Shown: positions 49,380 through 59,034, counted from the stretch's first letter. The stretch is 64,000 bases of DNA from Sphingomonas bisphenolicum (GCF_024349785.1 NZ_AP018817.1:527501-591500), one strand, 5' to 3'. Notes: a model not told the origin generated them from the letters alone. Made by a program: numbers and translations.

Positions 49380-50264
49380 CTATCGCCTTCCGTCCGGCGG
49401 ACTGAGCGCCGCCTGTGTCTGTTCCCGGTCCTTTTCGCGCGAGACCGCCGCGGTCGCGGCCCGGCCGCGCGGACCGTTGAAATATTCCTGAATCCAGGGA
49501 TGATCGGTCGCCAGCAATTCCTCGATCGTACCCACCGCCGTCACCTTTTTGTCGGCCAGCACCGCCACCCGGTCGCAAATCGAATAGAGCGTATCGAGAT
49601 CATGGGTGATGAGGAAGACGGTCAGGCCCAGCGTCTGCTGCAATTTGCGCGTCATCTCATCGAAGGCCGCCGCGCCGATCGGGTCCAGGCCCGCCGTGGG
49701 CTCGTCCAGAAACAACAGGTCGGGGTCCAGCGCCAGCGCACGGGCGAGGCCGGCGCGCTTCTTCATGCCCCCCGACAATTCAGCCGGATATTTGGGGCCT
49801 GCTTCGGTCGGCAGGCCGGTCATGCGGATCTTGTAGGCAGCGATCTCGTCGCGCAACTCCGCCCCGATATTGGGATAATATTCGCGGATCGGCACCTCGA
49901 CATTCTCGGCCACCGTAAGGGTCGAAAAGAGCGCGCCGCCCTGGAACAGCACGCCCCAGCGTTTGCGGATCGCCAGCGCCTCGTCATCCAGCCGCCCGAT
50001 CATCGATTCGCCAAAGACGTGAATCTCGCCCTCGTCCGGGGTCTGCAAGCCGATGATCGCGCGCATCAGCACCGACTTGCCGGTGCCGGAACCGCCGACC
50101 ACGCCCAATATCTCGCCCTTGCGCACGTCCAGGTCCAGCCCGTCATGCACCACCTGGTCGCCGAAACTGTTGCGCAGCCCGCGCACCGAGATAGCGATAT
50201 CCGACGTCTCGACCGCCTGTTCGATCCGCTCTTCCTCGGCGCGCTGAATCTCTTCTTCGCTCAT
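49380..50264 (-). CDS. MlaF-type ABC transporter ATPase
   Basis: A 294-residue ATPase that powers the lipid transporter. Walker A is GGSGTGKS (56-63), the signature is LSGGMKKR and Walker B is LLFLDEPTAG. The long frame on this strand continues upstream to 51473, but the true start at 50264 shares one base with the permease stop (TGATG). The first ~22 residues form an acidic extension. Confidence 0.93.
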   Translation of the reverse strand: MSEEEIQRAEEERIEQAVETSDIAISVRGLRNSFGDQVVHDGLDLDVRKGEILGVVGGSGTGKSVLMRAIIGLQTPDEGEIHVFGESMIGRLDDEALAIRKRWGVLFQGGALFSTLTVAENVEVPIREYYPNIGAELRDEIAAYKIRMTGLPTEAGPKYPAELSGGMKKRAGLARALALDPDLLFLDEPTAGLDPIGAAAFDEMTRKLQQTLGLTVFLITHDLDTLYSICDRVAVLADKKVTAVGTIEELLATDHPWIQEYFNGPRGRAATAAVSREKDREQTQAALSPPDGRR

Positions 50265-51373
50265 CAGTTCCAGCCTACCCAGGTGAAGAAGACTGCGAAA
50301 AAGGCGTCGATCACGATCACCAGGAAGATCGCCTGCACCACGGCCGCGGTGGTGCGCAGGCCGACTTCCTCGGCATTGGCCTTCACCTGCATACCCTGGT
50401 AGCAGCCCGACAGCGCGATGATGATGCCGAAGACGGGCGCCTTGATGAGGCCGACCCACAGGTCGGTGATCGGCACGACCTCCCGCAGTCGCTGGATGAA
50501 GGTGATGGGCGGAATCTCCAGCGCGATCGCGCAGAGGAAACCGCCGCCGACGACCGCCATCACCGATGCGTAAAAGCCCAGCAGCGGCATCATGATGACG
50601 ACCGCAAGCGTGCGTGGCAGCACCAGCGCCTCCATCGGCGACACGCCGATGGTGCGCATCGCATCGACCTCTTCGGTCAGCTTCATCGTGCCCAACTGCG
50701 CGGCGAAGGCGGAACCGGAACGCCCCGCAACCATGATCGCGGTCGTCAGCACGCCCAGCTCCCGGAAGGTCAGCCGGCCGACCAGGTTGATCGTCAGCAT
50801 CTCCATGCCGAACTGGCGCAACTGCACCGACCCTTGCTGGGCGATGACGATACCTATGAGGAAACTCATCAAGCCGATGATGCCGAGCGCCGACACGCCG
50901 ACCACCTCGAACCGCTGCACCACCGCATTGATGCGGAAGCGATGTGGATGGCGGATGACGCTCCATGTCGCGATCAGCGTGGCGCCGAAAAAGCCGAGCA
51001 GCCCCATCAGGGTCGCGCCGGACGCGATCACCGCTTCGCCAATCTGGCCGACGACGCGACGCAGCGGATGGACATAGGCCGGCCGGATCGGCACCGGCTC
51101 GTCCAGTTCGCCGACTGCATGGATCAGGCGGCGCGCATCGTCGCTGGCACCGGTGACCTCGCAACCCAGCCGCTTGGTCGCGCGATGCACGGTCCAGGCG
51201 CCGATCGTATCCATGTGGTCGACAGCCGACAGGTCGATCGCGCCGACCGGCTCCTGCACGGCGTCCAGCCGGTCGGGCAGGTCGCCCAGACAGGCGATCG
51301 CGAGCGATCCGGAAAGCCGGACCACATTGCTGCCGTCGCGCTGTTCCTCGGCAAGTTCGGCGGCTTTGTTCAT
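50264..51373 (-). CDS. MlaE-type permease with N-terminal STAS domain
   Basis: A 369-residue inner-membrane permease. The first ~100 residues form a STAS domain like MlaB (GSLAIACLGDLPDRL, IDLSAVDHMDTIGAW). The rest is the MlaE permease with the conserved REVDAM-like LTEEVDAMRTIGVSPMEALVLPR. MlaB and MlaE are separate in E. coli but fused here. It is the first gene of a four-gene operon and is divergent from a HAD phosphatase gene. Confidence 0.93.
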   Translation of the reverse strand: MNKAAELAEEQRDGSNVVRLSGSLAIACLGDLPDRLDAVQEPVGAIDLSAVDHMDTIGAWTVHRATKRLGCEVTGASDDARRLIHAVGELDEPVPIRPAYVHPLRRVVGQIGEAVIASGATLMGLLGFFGATLIATWSVIRHPHRFRINAVVQRFEVVGVSALGIIGLMSFLIGIVIAQQGSVQLRQFGMEMLTINLVGRLTFRELGVLTTAIMVAGRSGSAFAAQLGTMKLTEEVDAMRTIGVSPMEALVLPRTLAVVIMMPLLGFYASVMAVVGGGFLCAIALEIPPITFIQRLREVVPITDLWVGLIKAPVFGIIIALSGCYQGMQVKANAEEVGLRTTAAVVQAIFLVIVIDAFFAVFFTWVGWN

Positions 51374-51471
51374 GCGATGGGATTACTGGTCCATTATCGG
51401 TTGCACGGCAAGCCGAAACGGCCCATCCGCAAGCCAGAACGAAGGGCGGACAGAAAAGTTTCGGAAACGGC

Positions 51472-52149
51472 ATGACGAGCTACAGGCTGGCGATCTACGA
51501 CATGGACCGCACGGTGACCTTCAGCGGCACCTATACCGGCTTCCTGATCCATGTGGCGGGGCATATGGCGCCATGGCGACTGGTGCTTTTTCCCTGCGTC
51601 ATCCTGCTGATGCTCGCCTATGTGGTGAAGCTGATCAGTCGCCAGCGGCTGAAGGAGCTGAATCAGGCGCTGATGATCGGCTTCAATGTCGAACGCGCGA
51701 AACTGATGCCCCATGTCGAAAGCTATGCTGACCGGGTGATCGCCCGCAACCTGCGCGCCGGCGCGGTGGCGCAGATCGCGCAGGATCGCGCCGACGGCTA
51801 TACGCTGGTGCTCGCCACCGCCTCCTACCGCCTCTATGTCGAACCGATCGCGCGGCGGCTGGGCTTCGACGCGGTGATCGCCACCGATCATCTGAGCCAG
51901 GATCTGCGCTATGTACGCGCCAAGATCGCGGGCGAAAATTGCTACGACACCGGCAAGCTGCGGATGATCAAGGCATGGATGGCGTCGCAGGCGATCGACC
52001 GTGCGCAGGCGCATATCCGCGCCTATTCCGACCATGTCTCCGACGCGCCGATGCTGGAGTTCGCCGATATCCCCTTCGCCTCCAACCCGCACAAGCCGCT
52101 GGCCAGGCTGGCGGAGGACCGCGGGTGGACGCGGGTGGACTGGAGCTGA
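51472..52149 (+). CDS. HAD-superfamily phosphatase (HAD-IB type)
   Basis: A 225-residue HAD phosphatase with nucleophile Asp10 and Asp12 (YDMDRTVTF), motif II in LATASYRLYVEPIA and motif IV in SDHVSDAPML. One hydrophobic segment (about 35-56) in the cap may contact the membrane. HAD-IB proteins dephosphorylate small phosphates, including phosphoserine and lysophospholipid-type substrates. Its divergent placement beside the lipid-transport operon hints at a lipid link, which is inference. Confidence 0.87.
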   Translation: MTSYRLAIYDMDRTVTFSGTYTGFLIHVAGHMAPWRLVLFPCVILLMLAYVVKLISRQRLKELNQALMIGFNVERAKLMPHVESYADRVIARNLRAGAVAQIAQDRADGYTLVLATASYRLYVEPIARRLGFDAVIATDHLSQDLRYVRAKIAGENCYDTGKLRMIKAWMASQAIDRAQAHIRAYSDHVSDAPMLEFADIPFASNPHKPLARLAEDRGWTRVDWS

Positions 52150-52158
52150 TCTGGCGGC

Positions 52159-52713
52159 TTAGTCCGTCAACCCGTCGATCGCGGCCCAGCCGTCCGCGCC
52201 GATCCCCCGCAACATAGGCCGATGCCCCCGGCGCACGCCGCCCAGCGCCATGACCGGCACATCGACCTGCCGTGCCAGGGCGGCGAAGCGCACCCGCCCC
52301 AATGCGCGCCCTCCGACATGCGACCGGGTCGGGAAGAGAGGGGAGACGAAGCAAAGATCGGCGCCGGCCCGGCGCACCGCCACAGCCTCCCGCCCATCAT
52401 GGACGGCGCGGCTGCGCAACAGGGGGCGGGCCGCCCGACGCGCGTCCCGCCCATGCGCGCCATCGGCCCGCCACGCCGCCGCATCGCGCACCGGCCCGGC
52501 CAGCATCAGCACCAGCCGCCGCCGCCGCGCGATCGTCCGCAGCACCTCGAACAGCGCCCTTCGCGCCAGTGGCTCGGTCCGATAGTGCCGAAACACGATG
52601 CCGCCGCCACCCTTGGGCAGGCGCGCGGCCGCCGCCAGCAACGCCGCCGGCGCGACCCGCTCGTCGGTCATCAGCCAGAGGGCAGGGCGTTTTTTGCGGT
52701 GGCGACCATCCAT
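52159..52713 (-). CDS. ThiE-like TIM-barrel protein, degenerate
   Basis: A 184-residue protein resembling thiamine-phosphate synthase: LWLMTDER at the start, FVSPLFPTRSHVGG and VPVMALGGV near the end. Several ThiE residues are not obvious: the QLR-K strand reads IVFRHY and the GVHLGQ motif reads GAHGRD. It may be a diverged enzyme or regulator rather than a true thiamine synthase. The C-terminus is convergent with the HAD gene, and the 5' end lies 23 nt from the divergent YggS-family gene. Confidence 0.7.
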   Translation of the reverse strand: MDGRHRKKRPALWLMTDERVAPAALLAAAARLPKGGGGIVFRHYRTEPLARRALFEVLRTIARRRRLVLMLAGPVRDAAAWRADGAHGRDARRAARPLLRSRAVHDGREAVAVRRAGADLCFVSPLFPTRSHVGGRALGRVRFAALARQVDVPVMALGGVRRGHRPMLRGIGADGWAAIDGLTD

Positions 52714-52736
52714 GGGCTTCGCCTATAGCAGCGCGT

Positions 52737-53471
52737 ATGACCACAGACAGCCTTATCGACGCGGCGCAGCGCCTCGCCACCCTGCGCGACAGCATCGACC
52801 GCGCCGCGCGCCTGACGCAGCGCACCGCCGACGACATCCGCCTGATCGCGGTGTCCAAGACCCACGACGCCGACACGATCCGCCCGCTGCTCCATGCCGG
52901 GCAACGCCGCTTCGGCGAAAACCGGGTGCAGGAAGCGCAGGAGAAATGGCCCGCGCTGCGCGAGGAATTTTCCGCCGTCGAACTGCATCTGGTCGGCCAG
53001 CTCCAGTCGAACAAGGCCGCCGACGCCGTCGCGCTGTTCGACGTCATCCACAGCCTCGATCGGCCCTCGCTGCTCACCGCGCTGGCGAAAGCGATGGACG
53101 CAGCGGACAAGCGCGTTTCTTGTTTCATCCAGGTCAATATCGGCGCGGAGGCGCAGAAGGGCGGCTGTGCCATAGCGGATCTGCCTGCATTGATCGCAGC
53201 GGCGCGCGCCGCCGATATCCCTGTTTTGGGCCTCATGTGCGTCCCGCCGGCCGATATCGAGGCGGCACCCTTCTTCGCGCTCTTGGCGAAGATCGCGCGG
53301 GAAGAGGGGCTGGAGCGCCTTTCCATGGGCATGTCGGGCGATTATGAAACCGCCATCATGCTGGGCGCGACCGACATTCGCGTCGGCACGGCGCTGTTTG
53401 GGGAAAGGCCATCCCCCGTTCGCCCCGTACCGGCGAGCGGGAGAGGGATGCTCAGAAACTCCCGCGCCTAG
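52737..53471 (+). CDS. YggS-family PLP-binding protein
   Basis: A 244-residue PLP homeostasis protein (PROSC/PLPBP family). It has the N-terminal LIAVSKTHDADTIRPLL with the PLP lysine, FGENRVQEAQEKW, HLVGQLQSNKA and SMGMSGDYETAIMLGATDIRVGTALFG (in parts), all characteristic. It carries PLP but no known catalysis. The frame is open upstream to 52272, antisense to the ThiE-like gene; the ATG at 52737 is correct. Its TAG shares CTAG with the stop of the convergent receptor gene. Confidence 0.93.
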   Translation: MTTDSLIDAAQRLATLRDSIDRAARLTQRTADDIRLIAVSKTHDADTIRPLLHAGQRRFGENRVQEAQEKWPALREEFSAVELHLVGQLQSNKAADAVALFDVIHSLDRPSLLTALAKAMDAADKRVSCFIQVNIGAEAQKGGCAIADLPALIAAARAADIPVLGLMCVPPADIEAAPFFALLAKIAREEGLERLSMGMSGDYETAIMLGATDIRVGTALFGERPSPVRPVPASGRGMLRNSRA

Positions 53472-56278
53472 AAACTCCCGCGCAGCGTGATGCCATAGGT
53501 CCGCGGTTCGGCCAGATAGGCGGAGATGAGCTGGTTCGCCATCGGTGCGCCCAGCGCGAACTGGCCGGTGGTCGATGTGCCCGGACTGCTCGACTGGAGC
53601 GGGCTGGAGAAGGCGACCTGGGTATAATTCTGGTTGAAGATATTCTGGCCCCAGAACTCCACCGCCCAGCGCTGGTCCGCACCGCGGATGCCGACGCGGG
53701 CATTGACGATGGCATAGCCGTCCTGCCGTTTTTCGGGGAACAGGTCGGACCCGGTATTATAGTCGCTGGTCATGCGGCCATCGACGTAGAAGAGGGCCGA
53801 CAGGCCCGATGAGCCGATGTCCGGGGTCCACGCGACGCTGGCGGTCGTCACCAGCTTGGGCGCATTGCTGTTGATCGATCCGGGCAGCAGGAACAGTGCG
53901 GTGTCCAGCGGCACGCTGCCGTCGCCGCTGCCCACCAGACGGTTGGCGAATTTGGCGCGGGCATAGGTCGCGCCGCCCGACACGCGGAAGTTGCGCGCGG
54001 GGGTGACCGACGCTTCCAGTTCCACGCCCTGGCTGATCAGGCCCGGCCCGACATCGCCGCTGTCGCAGGTGCGGGCCGCCGACAGCGCCCCGTCACAGCC
54101 ATTGATATTCTGCACGACGAAGCTGGTGCCGTTGAAGGTGTTGAGCTGGAAGTTCTTGAACTCCTGCCGGAAGGCGGCGATGTTCACGCTCCATTTGGGC
54201 TGGACATATTTCAGGCCCACTTCGAACGAATCCACCTTTTCCGCAGCGAAGCGCAGGCTGGTGACGTCGGCATTGGTGCGCGGCGAGAAGACGGCGGGAA
54301 TGGCGTTCAGGCCGGTCGATCCGAGCTGGAAACGATCGAGATTATAGCCGCCCGCCTTGTAGCCCTTCGAATAGCTGCCATAGAGCAGCAATTCGTCGAT
54401 CGGCTTCCACGACAGCACCGCCGTGCCGGAAAATTCGCCGTCGCTGATCTTGTCGTTCAGGTCGAGCGCATTGAGGCCGGTGGACCCGTTGCCCAGGCAT
54501 CCCAGCGTCAGGATGCCGCCCGCCAGCGTCGCCGCGCTGCCCAGTGCCGGGTTGGTGGCGATGCCGGGCAGGCCCGACGCCTGCAAGGCCGCGCAGGTCG
54601 CGTTATTATTGTTGAAATCGGCCGAGAAGCGCTTGCTTTCATGGGTGTAGCGCAGGCCCAGCGTCAGATCGAGCCGGTTGGTGATGTGGACGATATTATG
54701 GGTGAAGAGCGCCCAATTCTCGCTCTTCTGGCGATAGAGCGACGCGACGTCGCCCGTACCCTCCGGAATTGCGGCCAAAGCGCGCAGGCCATTGCCCAGG
54801 CCCGTGGAAATCGCCCCGGCCTGCGCCGCCGCGATCGGCGCGGGCACGCCGCGCGCGATCAGCGCCGCGGTCAGCCCTGCATTGAGCTGTGCCTGCGTGC
54901 CGTTGATCAGCGGCTGGGTGGCAAGGCCGCTGCCGCAGGCTGCGAGCTGCGGCGCGGTGAAAATGCTGTTCACGCTGGCCCCCGCCATCAGGCGGCAGGC
55001 CGCGAACCGGCCATAATCCGCGCCGAAGCGGATATTGTCCTGCAATGTCAGCTTCTCATTGGCGTAATAGCCGCCGACCAGCCAGTCGAGCTTGTCGGCG
55101 AAGGCCGAACCCTGCAACCGCAATTCCTGCGTGAAGGTCTTGAACTGGCGATAGGTGTTGGGATCGCGGTAGAGCAGGTCGGCGCGATTATAGTCGTAAT
55201 CGCCATAGTCGCGGGATTTATAATCGCGATAGGCGGTGATGCTGGTCAGCTTGGCGCCGCCGAAATCATAGTTGATCTCGCCCGACACGCCCCAATCCTT
55301 GAGCTTGCTGACATAGTCGCGGCCCGGCGTGACATGGAGTTCGCGATCATAGGGATCGGCCGGGATAACGCTGCCCTGGCCGGCCAGGATCGCGGCGATG
55401 CGATTGAATGGCGCGTCGGTATAGCCGCCGCCGGCCGCGGGCCGCCGCTCGCGCGCTTCGATATAGGCTGCGCCGCAGCAGCTTTCATCGCGATTGGTGT
55501 AATCGCCGATCAGCCGGATGGAGAGCGCGTCGTTCGGTTCGATCAGCGCCTGGCCGCGCAGGAAATAGCGGTCGCGGTCATTGGTGTCGCCCACCGTCTT
55601 CCCCGCGCCGTCGACCAGCTTGTAGAAGCCGTCGCGCTTGCTCCACACGCCGTCGAGGCTCAGCGCGATACCCTCGGCCACCGGCCCGGTGACGCGGCCC
55701 GACAGGCGCCAATAGTCATAATTGCCATAGGTGATCTCACCCTTGGCATGGAAGCTGTTTTCCGGCGCCTTGCTGATGATGTTGATCAGGCCCGCCGACG
55801 CATTGCGGCCAAACAGCGTGCCCTGCGGCCCGCGCAGCACCTCGACCCGTTCGATCTCGCCCAGTTCGTTGAGGCCCGCACCGGTGCGCGAGCGATAGAC
55901 GCCGTCGATGAACACCGCGACCGAGCTTTCCAGGCCGGGATTGTCGCCGACCGTGCCGATGCCGCGGATGCGGGCGGAGGCATTGGCTTCGGACCCGGTG
56001 GAGGAGACGAGCAGCGATGGAGCCAGCTGGTTCAGCGTGCGGATGTCGCTCGCGCCGCTATTCTGCATTGCCTGCGCGCCCACCGCAGACACCGCGATGG
56101 GCACGTCGGACAGGGGGCTGGCGCGGCGGGTGGCGGTGACGATGATGTTCGCGCCCATATCGTCCACGACCGGCTGCGGCGCCGTCCCGTCCTGCATTCC
56201 GTCCTGCGCCTGCGCGGCGGATGCGCCCATGACCAATGCGGCGATGGCGGCAGATGTCCAGAGACTCTTGTCTGTCAT
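53468..56278 (-). CDS. TonB-dependent outer-membrane receptor
   Basis: A 936-residue receptor with a signal peptide (about 1-24), a TonB-box-like IIVTATRR near residue 45, a plug domain (about 50-170, with VEVLRGPQGTLFGRNASAGLINI) and a large beta-barrel ending in Phe (GITLRGSF). Such receptors import siderophores, vitamins, glycans or aromatics; no regulator or substrate gene is next to it, so the ligand is unknown. A 189-nt leader separates it from pdeM on the same strand. Confidence 0.94.
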   Translation of the reverse strand: MTDKSLWTSAAIAALVMGASAAQAQDGMQDGTAPQPVVDDMGANIIVTATRRASPLSDVPIAVSAVGAQAMQNSGASDIRTLNQLAPSLLVSSTGSEANASARIRGIGTVGDNPGLESSVAVFIDGVYRSRTGAGLNELGEIERVEVLRGPQGTLFGRNASAGLINIISKAPENSFHAKGEITYGNYDYWRLSGRVTGPVAEGIALSLDGVWSKRDGFYKLVDGAGKTVGDTNDRDRYFLRGQALIEPNDALSIRLIGDYTNRDESCCGAAYIEARERRPAAGGGYTDAPFNRIAAILAGQGSVIPADPYDRELHVTPGRDYVSKLKDWGVSGEINYDFGGAKLTSITAYRDYKSRDYGDYDYNRADLLYRDPNTYRQFKTFTQELRLQGSAFADKLDWLVGGYYANEKLTLQDNIRFGADYGRFAACRLMAGASVNSIFTAPQLAACGSGLATQPLINGTQAQLNAGLTAALIARGVPAPIAAAQAGAISTGLGNGLRALAAIPEGTGDVASLYRQKSENWALFTHNIVHITNRLDLTLGLRYTHESKRFSADFNNNNATCAALQASGLPGIATNPALGSAATLAGGILTLGCLGNGSTGLNALDLNDKISDGEFSGTAVLSWKPIDELLLYGSYSKGYKAGGYNLDRFQLGSTGLNAIPAVFSPRTNADVTSLRFAAEKVDSFEVGLKYVQPKWSVNIAAFRQEFKNFQLNTFNGTSFVVQNINGCDGALSAARTCDSGDVGPGLISQGVELEASVTPARNFRVSGGATYARAKFANRLVGSGDGSVPLDTALFLLPGSINSNAPKLVTTASVAWTPDIGSSGLSALFYVDGRMTSDYNTGSDLFPEKRQDGYAIVNARVGIRGADQRWAVEFWGQNIFNQNYTQVAFSSPLQSSSPGTSTTGQFALGAPMANQLISAYLAEPRTYGITLRGSF

Positions 56279-56467
56279 GATGGGTCTATCCTCTCCTGGT
56301 CCGCACGACTTTTCGCCGCGTCGGAACTGTGGGTGATTATGCGGACACAGCAGGGCGAAGGCAATAGAGCCCAGCTTTTCTGCGCCTTTTGGCGCAGCCG
56401 ACGGCCGAATGATCCGGCTCTGTTGCCTATCGGCAACGGCTTAATATCTGCTTTCCGTAACGTCGCC

Positions 56468-57127
56468 TTACGATAAGGGAAAGCGCAGCAACCGGTCGGC
56501 GACCGGCACCAGAGCGGCGGCTCCCGGTCCCACGGCGCGGCGAATCTCTCCATGTCCGGCATCCAGACCCCCTGTCAGCGCGCCGAGCGCAGGCAGGATC
56601 AGCTTGGTCGCCGATCCCACGAAGCACCGCCGCGACACATGCCGACCGCGCAGCGACAGGCGCAGCTTGGGATGGAAATGGCCGGATATTTCGGGGCGCG
56701 GATCGTCCGCCTCCGCCTCATGCCGCAGCCATATCCCCTCGACCTGCGCTTCCGCTACCCGCCGTCCCCCCGGCATGTCCGCGACACCGACGTCATGATT
56801 GCCGGTAATCCAGGTCCAGTCCAGCCTTTCCGTAAGGGAAAATAGTCTTTTTCGGGGCGAGGGATCGAGCCGGGCGGCGCCGTCGGCGTCGTGGAAGCTG
56901 TCGCCCAGGGACCAGACCGCCTGCGCGCCCGTGCGTTCCACAAGCGCCTCGATCACGTCCAGCGTCGCTTCGCTGTCATGCGGCGGCAGGAACTGGCCGA
57001 AGCGCGCATACCAGCTCGCCTTCTCGAAATGCAGGTCGGCGACCAGCAGCGCCCGCTGCGCCGGCCAGTAGAGCGCGGCTTCGGGCAGCGCCATGAAAGC
57101 GTGGCCTGCGAACGAAAGGGGAACCAT
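56468..57127 (-). CDS. pdeM: Ligase-associated DNA damage response phosphoesterase PdeM
   Basis: A 219-residue metallophosphoesterase. The metal-binding motifs are DLH near residue 31, GDSFHD, GNHD and GHFHP. The start (FAGHAFMALPEAALYWP) matches PdeM, which works with the ligase-associated helicase, exonuclease and ligase. The helicase is encoded 34 kb away; ligase and exonuclease are not in the window. The TonB-receptor gene lies downstream on the same strand. Confidence 0.88.
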   Translation of the reverse strand: MVPLSFAGHAFMALPEAALYWPAQRALLVADLHFEKASWYARFGQFLPPHDSEATLDVIEALVERTGAQAVWSLGDSFHDADGAARLDPSPRKRLFSLTERLDWTWITGNHDVGVADMPGGRRVAEAQVEGIWLRHEAEADDPRPEISGHFHPKLRLSLRGRHVSRRCFVGSATKLILPALGALTGGLDAGHGEIRRAVGPGAAALVPVADRLLRFPLS

Positions 57128-57193
57128 CGCCCGGCTATGCGCCTCTACGCCGCGGCTTTCAAGAGGGCGCGCAAAGGCCTATAGGCGCTGGCC

Positions 57194-58033
57194 ATGTCCG
57201 CCATCCCATCTATTTACACCGTCGCCGCCCTCTATTGTTTCGCCCGCTTTCCCGATCCGCAGGCGCTGGCCGCAGATCTGCGCGCGCGCTGCGCCGATCT
57301 GGGCACGTGCGGCACGCTGATCCTGGCCGGGGAGGGGATCAACGGCACGGTCGCGGGCGATGCGGGCGCCATCATGGCTTTGATCGGGCATATCCGCACC
57401 CTGCCTGGCTGCACCGACGCCGACGTCAAATATTCCTGGGCCGATGCCGCGCCCTTCGCCCGGATGAAGGTGAAGGTGAAGGCGGAGATCGTGACGCTGG
57501 GCGTGGGCGATCTCGACCCGGCGACGCAGGCTGGCACCCATCTCGACCCGGCCGACTGGAACGCGCTGATCGCCGATCCCGATACCGTCGTCATCGACAC
57601 CCGCAACGCCTATGAAGTGGCGGTCGGCACCTTCCAAGGCGCTATCGACCCGGAAACCCGGTCCTTCCGCGAATTTCCCGACTGGTTCGACGCCTTCGCC
57701 GCGGACCTGAAGGCGCAGGGTCGGAGCCCGAAGATCGCGATGTTCTGCACCGGCGGCATACGCTGCGAAAAATCCACCGCGCTGGTCAAGGCGCGCGGCT
57801 TTGCCGACGTCTATCACCTCAAGGGCGGCATCTTGCGCTATCTGGAGGAGATGCCCGAAGCCGACAGCCGCTGGCAGGGCGATTGCTATGTCTTCGACGA
57901 GCGGGTCGCGGTCGGCCATGGCCTCCAAGCCGGCGACTATGTCACCTGCCGCGATTGCGGCCTGCCCCATCTGCGCGATGCGGCGCATGACTGTCCGGGC
58001 GACGAGTCCGGTGTTTGGCCGCACCGGGGTTAA
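57194..58033 (+). CDS. trhO: tRNA uridine-34 hydroxylase TrhO
   Basis: TrhO (YceA) is a rhodanese-like enzyme that hydroxylates U34 of tRNAs with oxygen. The 279-residue protein has the N-terminal ferredoxin-like domain (ILAGEGINGTVAG) and a rhodanese domain with catalytic Cys185 in CTGGIRCEK. A short Cys motif (CRDCG) lies at the end. The stop codon shares TTAA with the convergent gene. Confidence 0.93.
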   Translation: MSAIPSIYTVAALYCFARFPDPQALAADLRARCADLGTCGTLILAGEGINGTVAGDAGAIMALIGHIRTLPGCTDADVKYSWADAAPFARMKVKVKAEIVTLGVGDLDPATQAGTHLDPADWNALIADPDTVVIDTRNAYEVAVGTFQGAIDPETRSFREFPDWFDAFAADLKAQGRSPKIAMFCTGGIRCEKSTALVKARGFADVYHLKGGILRYLEEMPEADSRWQGDCYVFDERVAVGHGLQAGDYVTCRDCGLPHLRDAAHDCPGDESGVWPHRG

Positions 58034-58290
58034 GCGGACGTCTCCACCAGTTCCGCTATCTCGAAATCATAGCGTTTCCATCCCCGCATCTTCGCCCCTT
58101 CCGCTGCGGCGGCGCGCTTCTTCTTCGCCTCCGCCAGCGAGCGGACATGGCCCCAGAAGACCTCGGTCCTGCCATTGTCCAGCACCGCGACGATCCGCCA
58201 ATAATGGGTGAAGGGATCGGCGGTAGGTCCGATCGTCTTGACATAGCCGTCCGCCATGGTGGCGGTCAGGTAACGCTTCCTGCGGGCCAT
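58030..58290 (-). CDS. Small basic protein, uncharacterised
   Basis: An 86-residue protein, rich in Lys and Arg, with WRIVAVLDNGRTEVFWGHV in the middle and an acidic C-terminus. I do not recognise a family. It begins 3 nt after the YgjP-like gene stop and is likely the last gene of the SCO/YcgN/YgjP-like unit. Codon use is like its neighbours. Confidence 0.65.
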   Translation of the reverse strand: MARRKRYLTATMADGYVKTIGPTADPFTHYWRIVAVLDNGRTEVFWGHVRSLAEAKKKRAAAAEGAKMRGWKRYDFEIAELVETSA

Positions 58291-58293
58291 GCG

Positions 58294-59034
58294 TCAGCCC
58301 CGATAGCGATGCAAGCCCGCGCCATGCGCACGCAGCCATGCCCGCGCCGGGCGCGGGTCCGCGCCATAGATCCGCTTATGCGCCGCATGAAAGGCGGGGC
58401 TGTGATCCATGTGCAGCAGATGCGCCAGTTCATGCGCCACGGTCGCCCTGCGCACCTCGGGCGGGGCCAGAATCAGCCGCCAGCTATAGCGGATGGCCCC
58501 GGACGAGGCGCAACTGCCCCAGCGGCTGCGGGTATCGCCCACGCCGACCGATGCAACGATCAGCCCATGCTCGCGCGCGATTTCGTGGCTTTCGGTCTCC
58601 AGCACCGCCCTGGCGCGGCTGACGAGCCAGCGCTGCACTCGCACCCCCACTGATTCCGCCGCGCCGCCCAGCAGCAGCCGGTCGCCCTCCAGTCGGATCG
58701 TGCGGGTCGCGCCCGCGACCCAGTGGATCGTCACCTCGCGCCCCTCCAGCGGGAAGACCGCACCATGGTCGAGCCGCGTGACAGCGGGCTGCCTGGCCAT
58801 CTGGGCGCGCACCCAGCCTTCATGATCCTGCGCCCAGCCGAGCGCCTTTTTCAGGTTTGCCCGCGCCGGCAGCGACAGGCGCAACGCCCCGCGCGTGCTG
58901 TCGATCGTCAGCCGGTAGGCCCGCGCCCGCGCCGATCGGCGCACCAGCACCGGCATGGCCACGCCATCGATCAGGATCGCCGCATCGGGATCAGAGTTCG
59001 CGGTCGACAAGATGATTTTCCCAATCGCCCGCAT
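58294..59034 (-). CDS. YgjP-like zinc metallopeptidase (DUF45/M48-related)
   Basis: A 246-residue protein with the zinc site HELAHLLHMDHSPAFH near residue 200 and the family phrase VGDTRSRWGSCASSG before it, matching YgjP/WLM-type peptidases of unknown substrate. The ATG at 59034 has GGAGG just upstream but overlaps the YcgN gene by 44 nt; a shorter start at 58956 is possible. It is in a four-gene minus-strand unit. Confidence 0.85.
   Translation of the reverse strand: MRAIGKIILSTANSDPDAAILIDGVAMPVLVRRSARARAYRLTIDSTRGALRLSLPARANLKKALGWAQDHEGWVRAQMARQPAVTRLDHGAVFPLEGREVTIHWVAGATRTIRLEGDRLLLGGAAESVGVRVQRWLVSRARAVLETESHEIAREHGLIVASVGVGDTRSRWGSCASSGAIRYSWRLILAPPEVRRATVAHELAHLLHMDHSPAFHAAHKRIYGADPRPARAWLRAHGAGLHRYRG

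Noticed and set aside
49380..51473. A 697-codon fusion of ATPase and upstream sequence
   Set aside because: The upstream two-thirds is out of frame with the permease that clearly occupies this strand; the ATPase starts at 50264.
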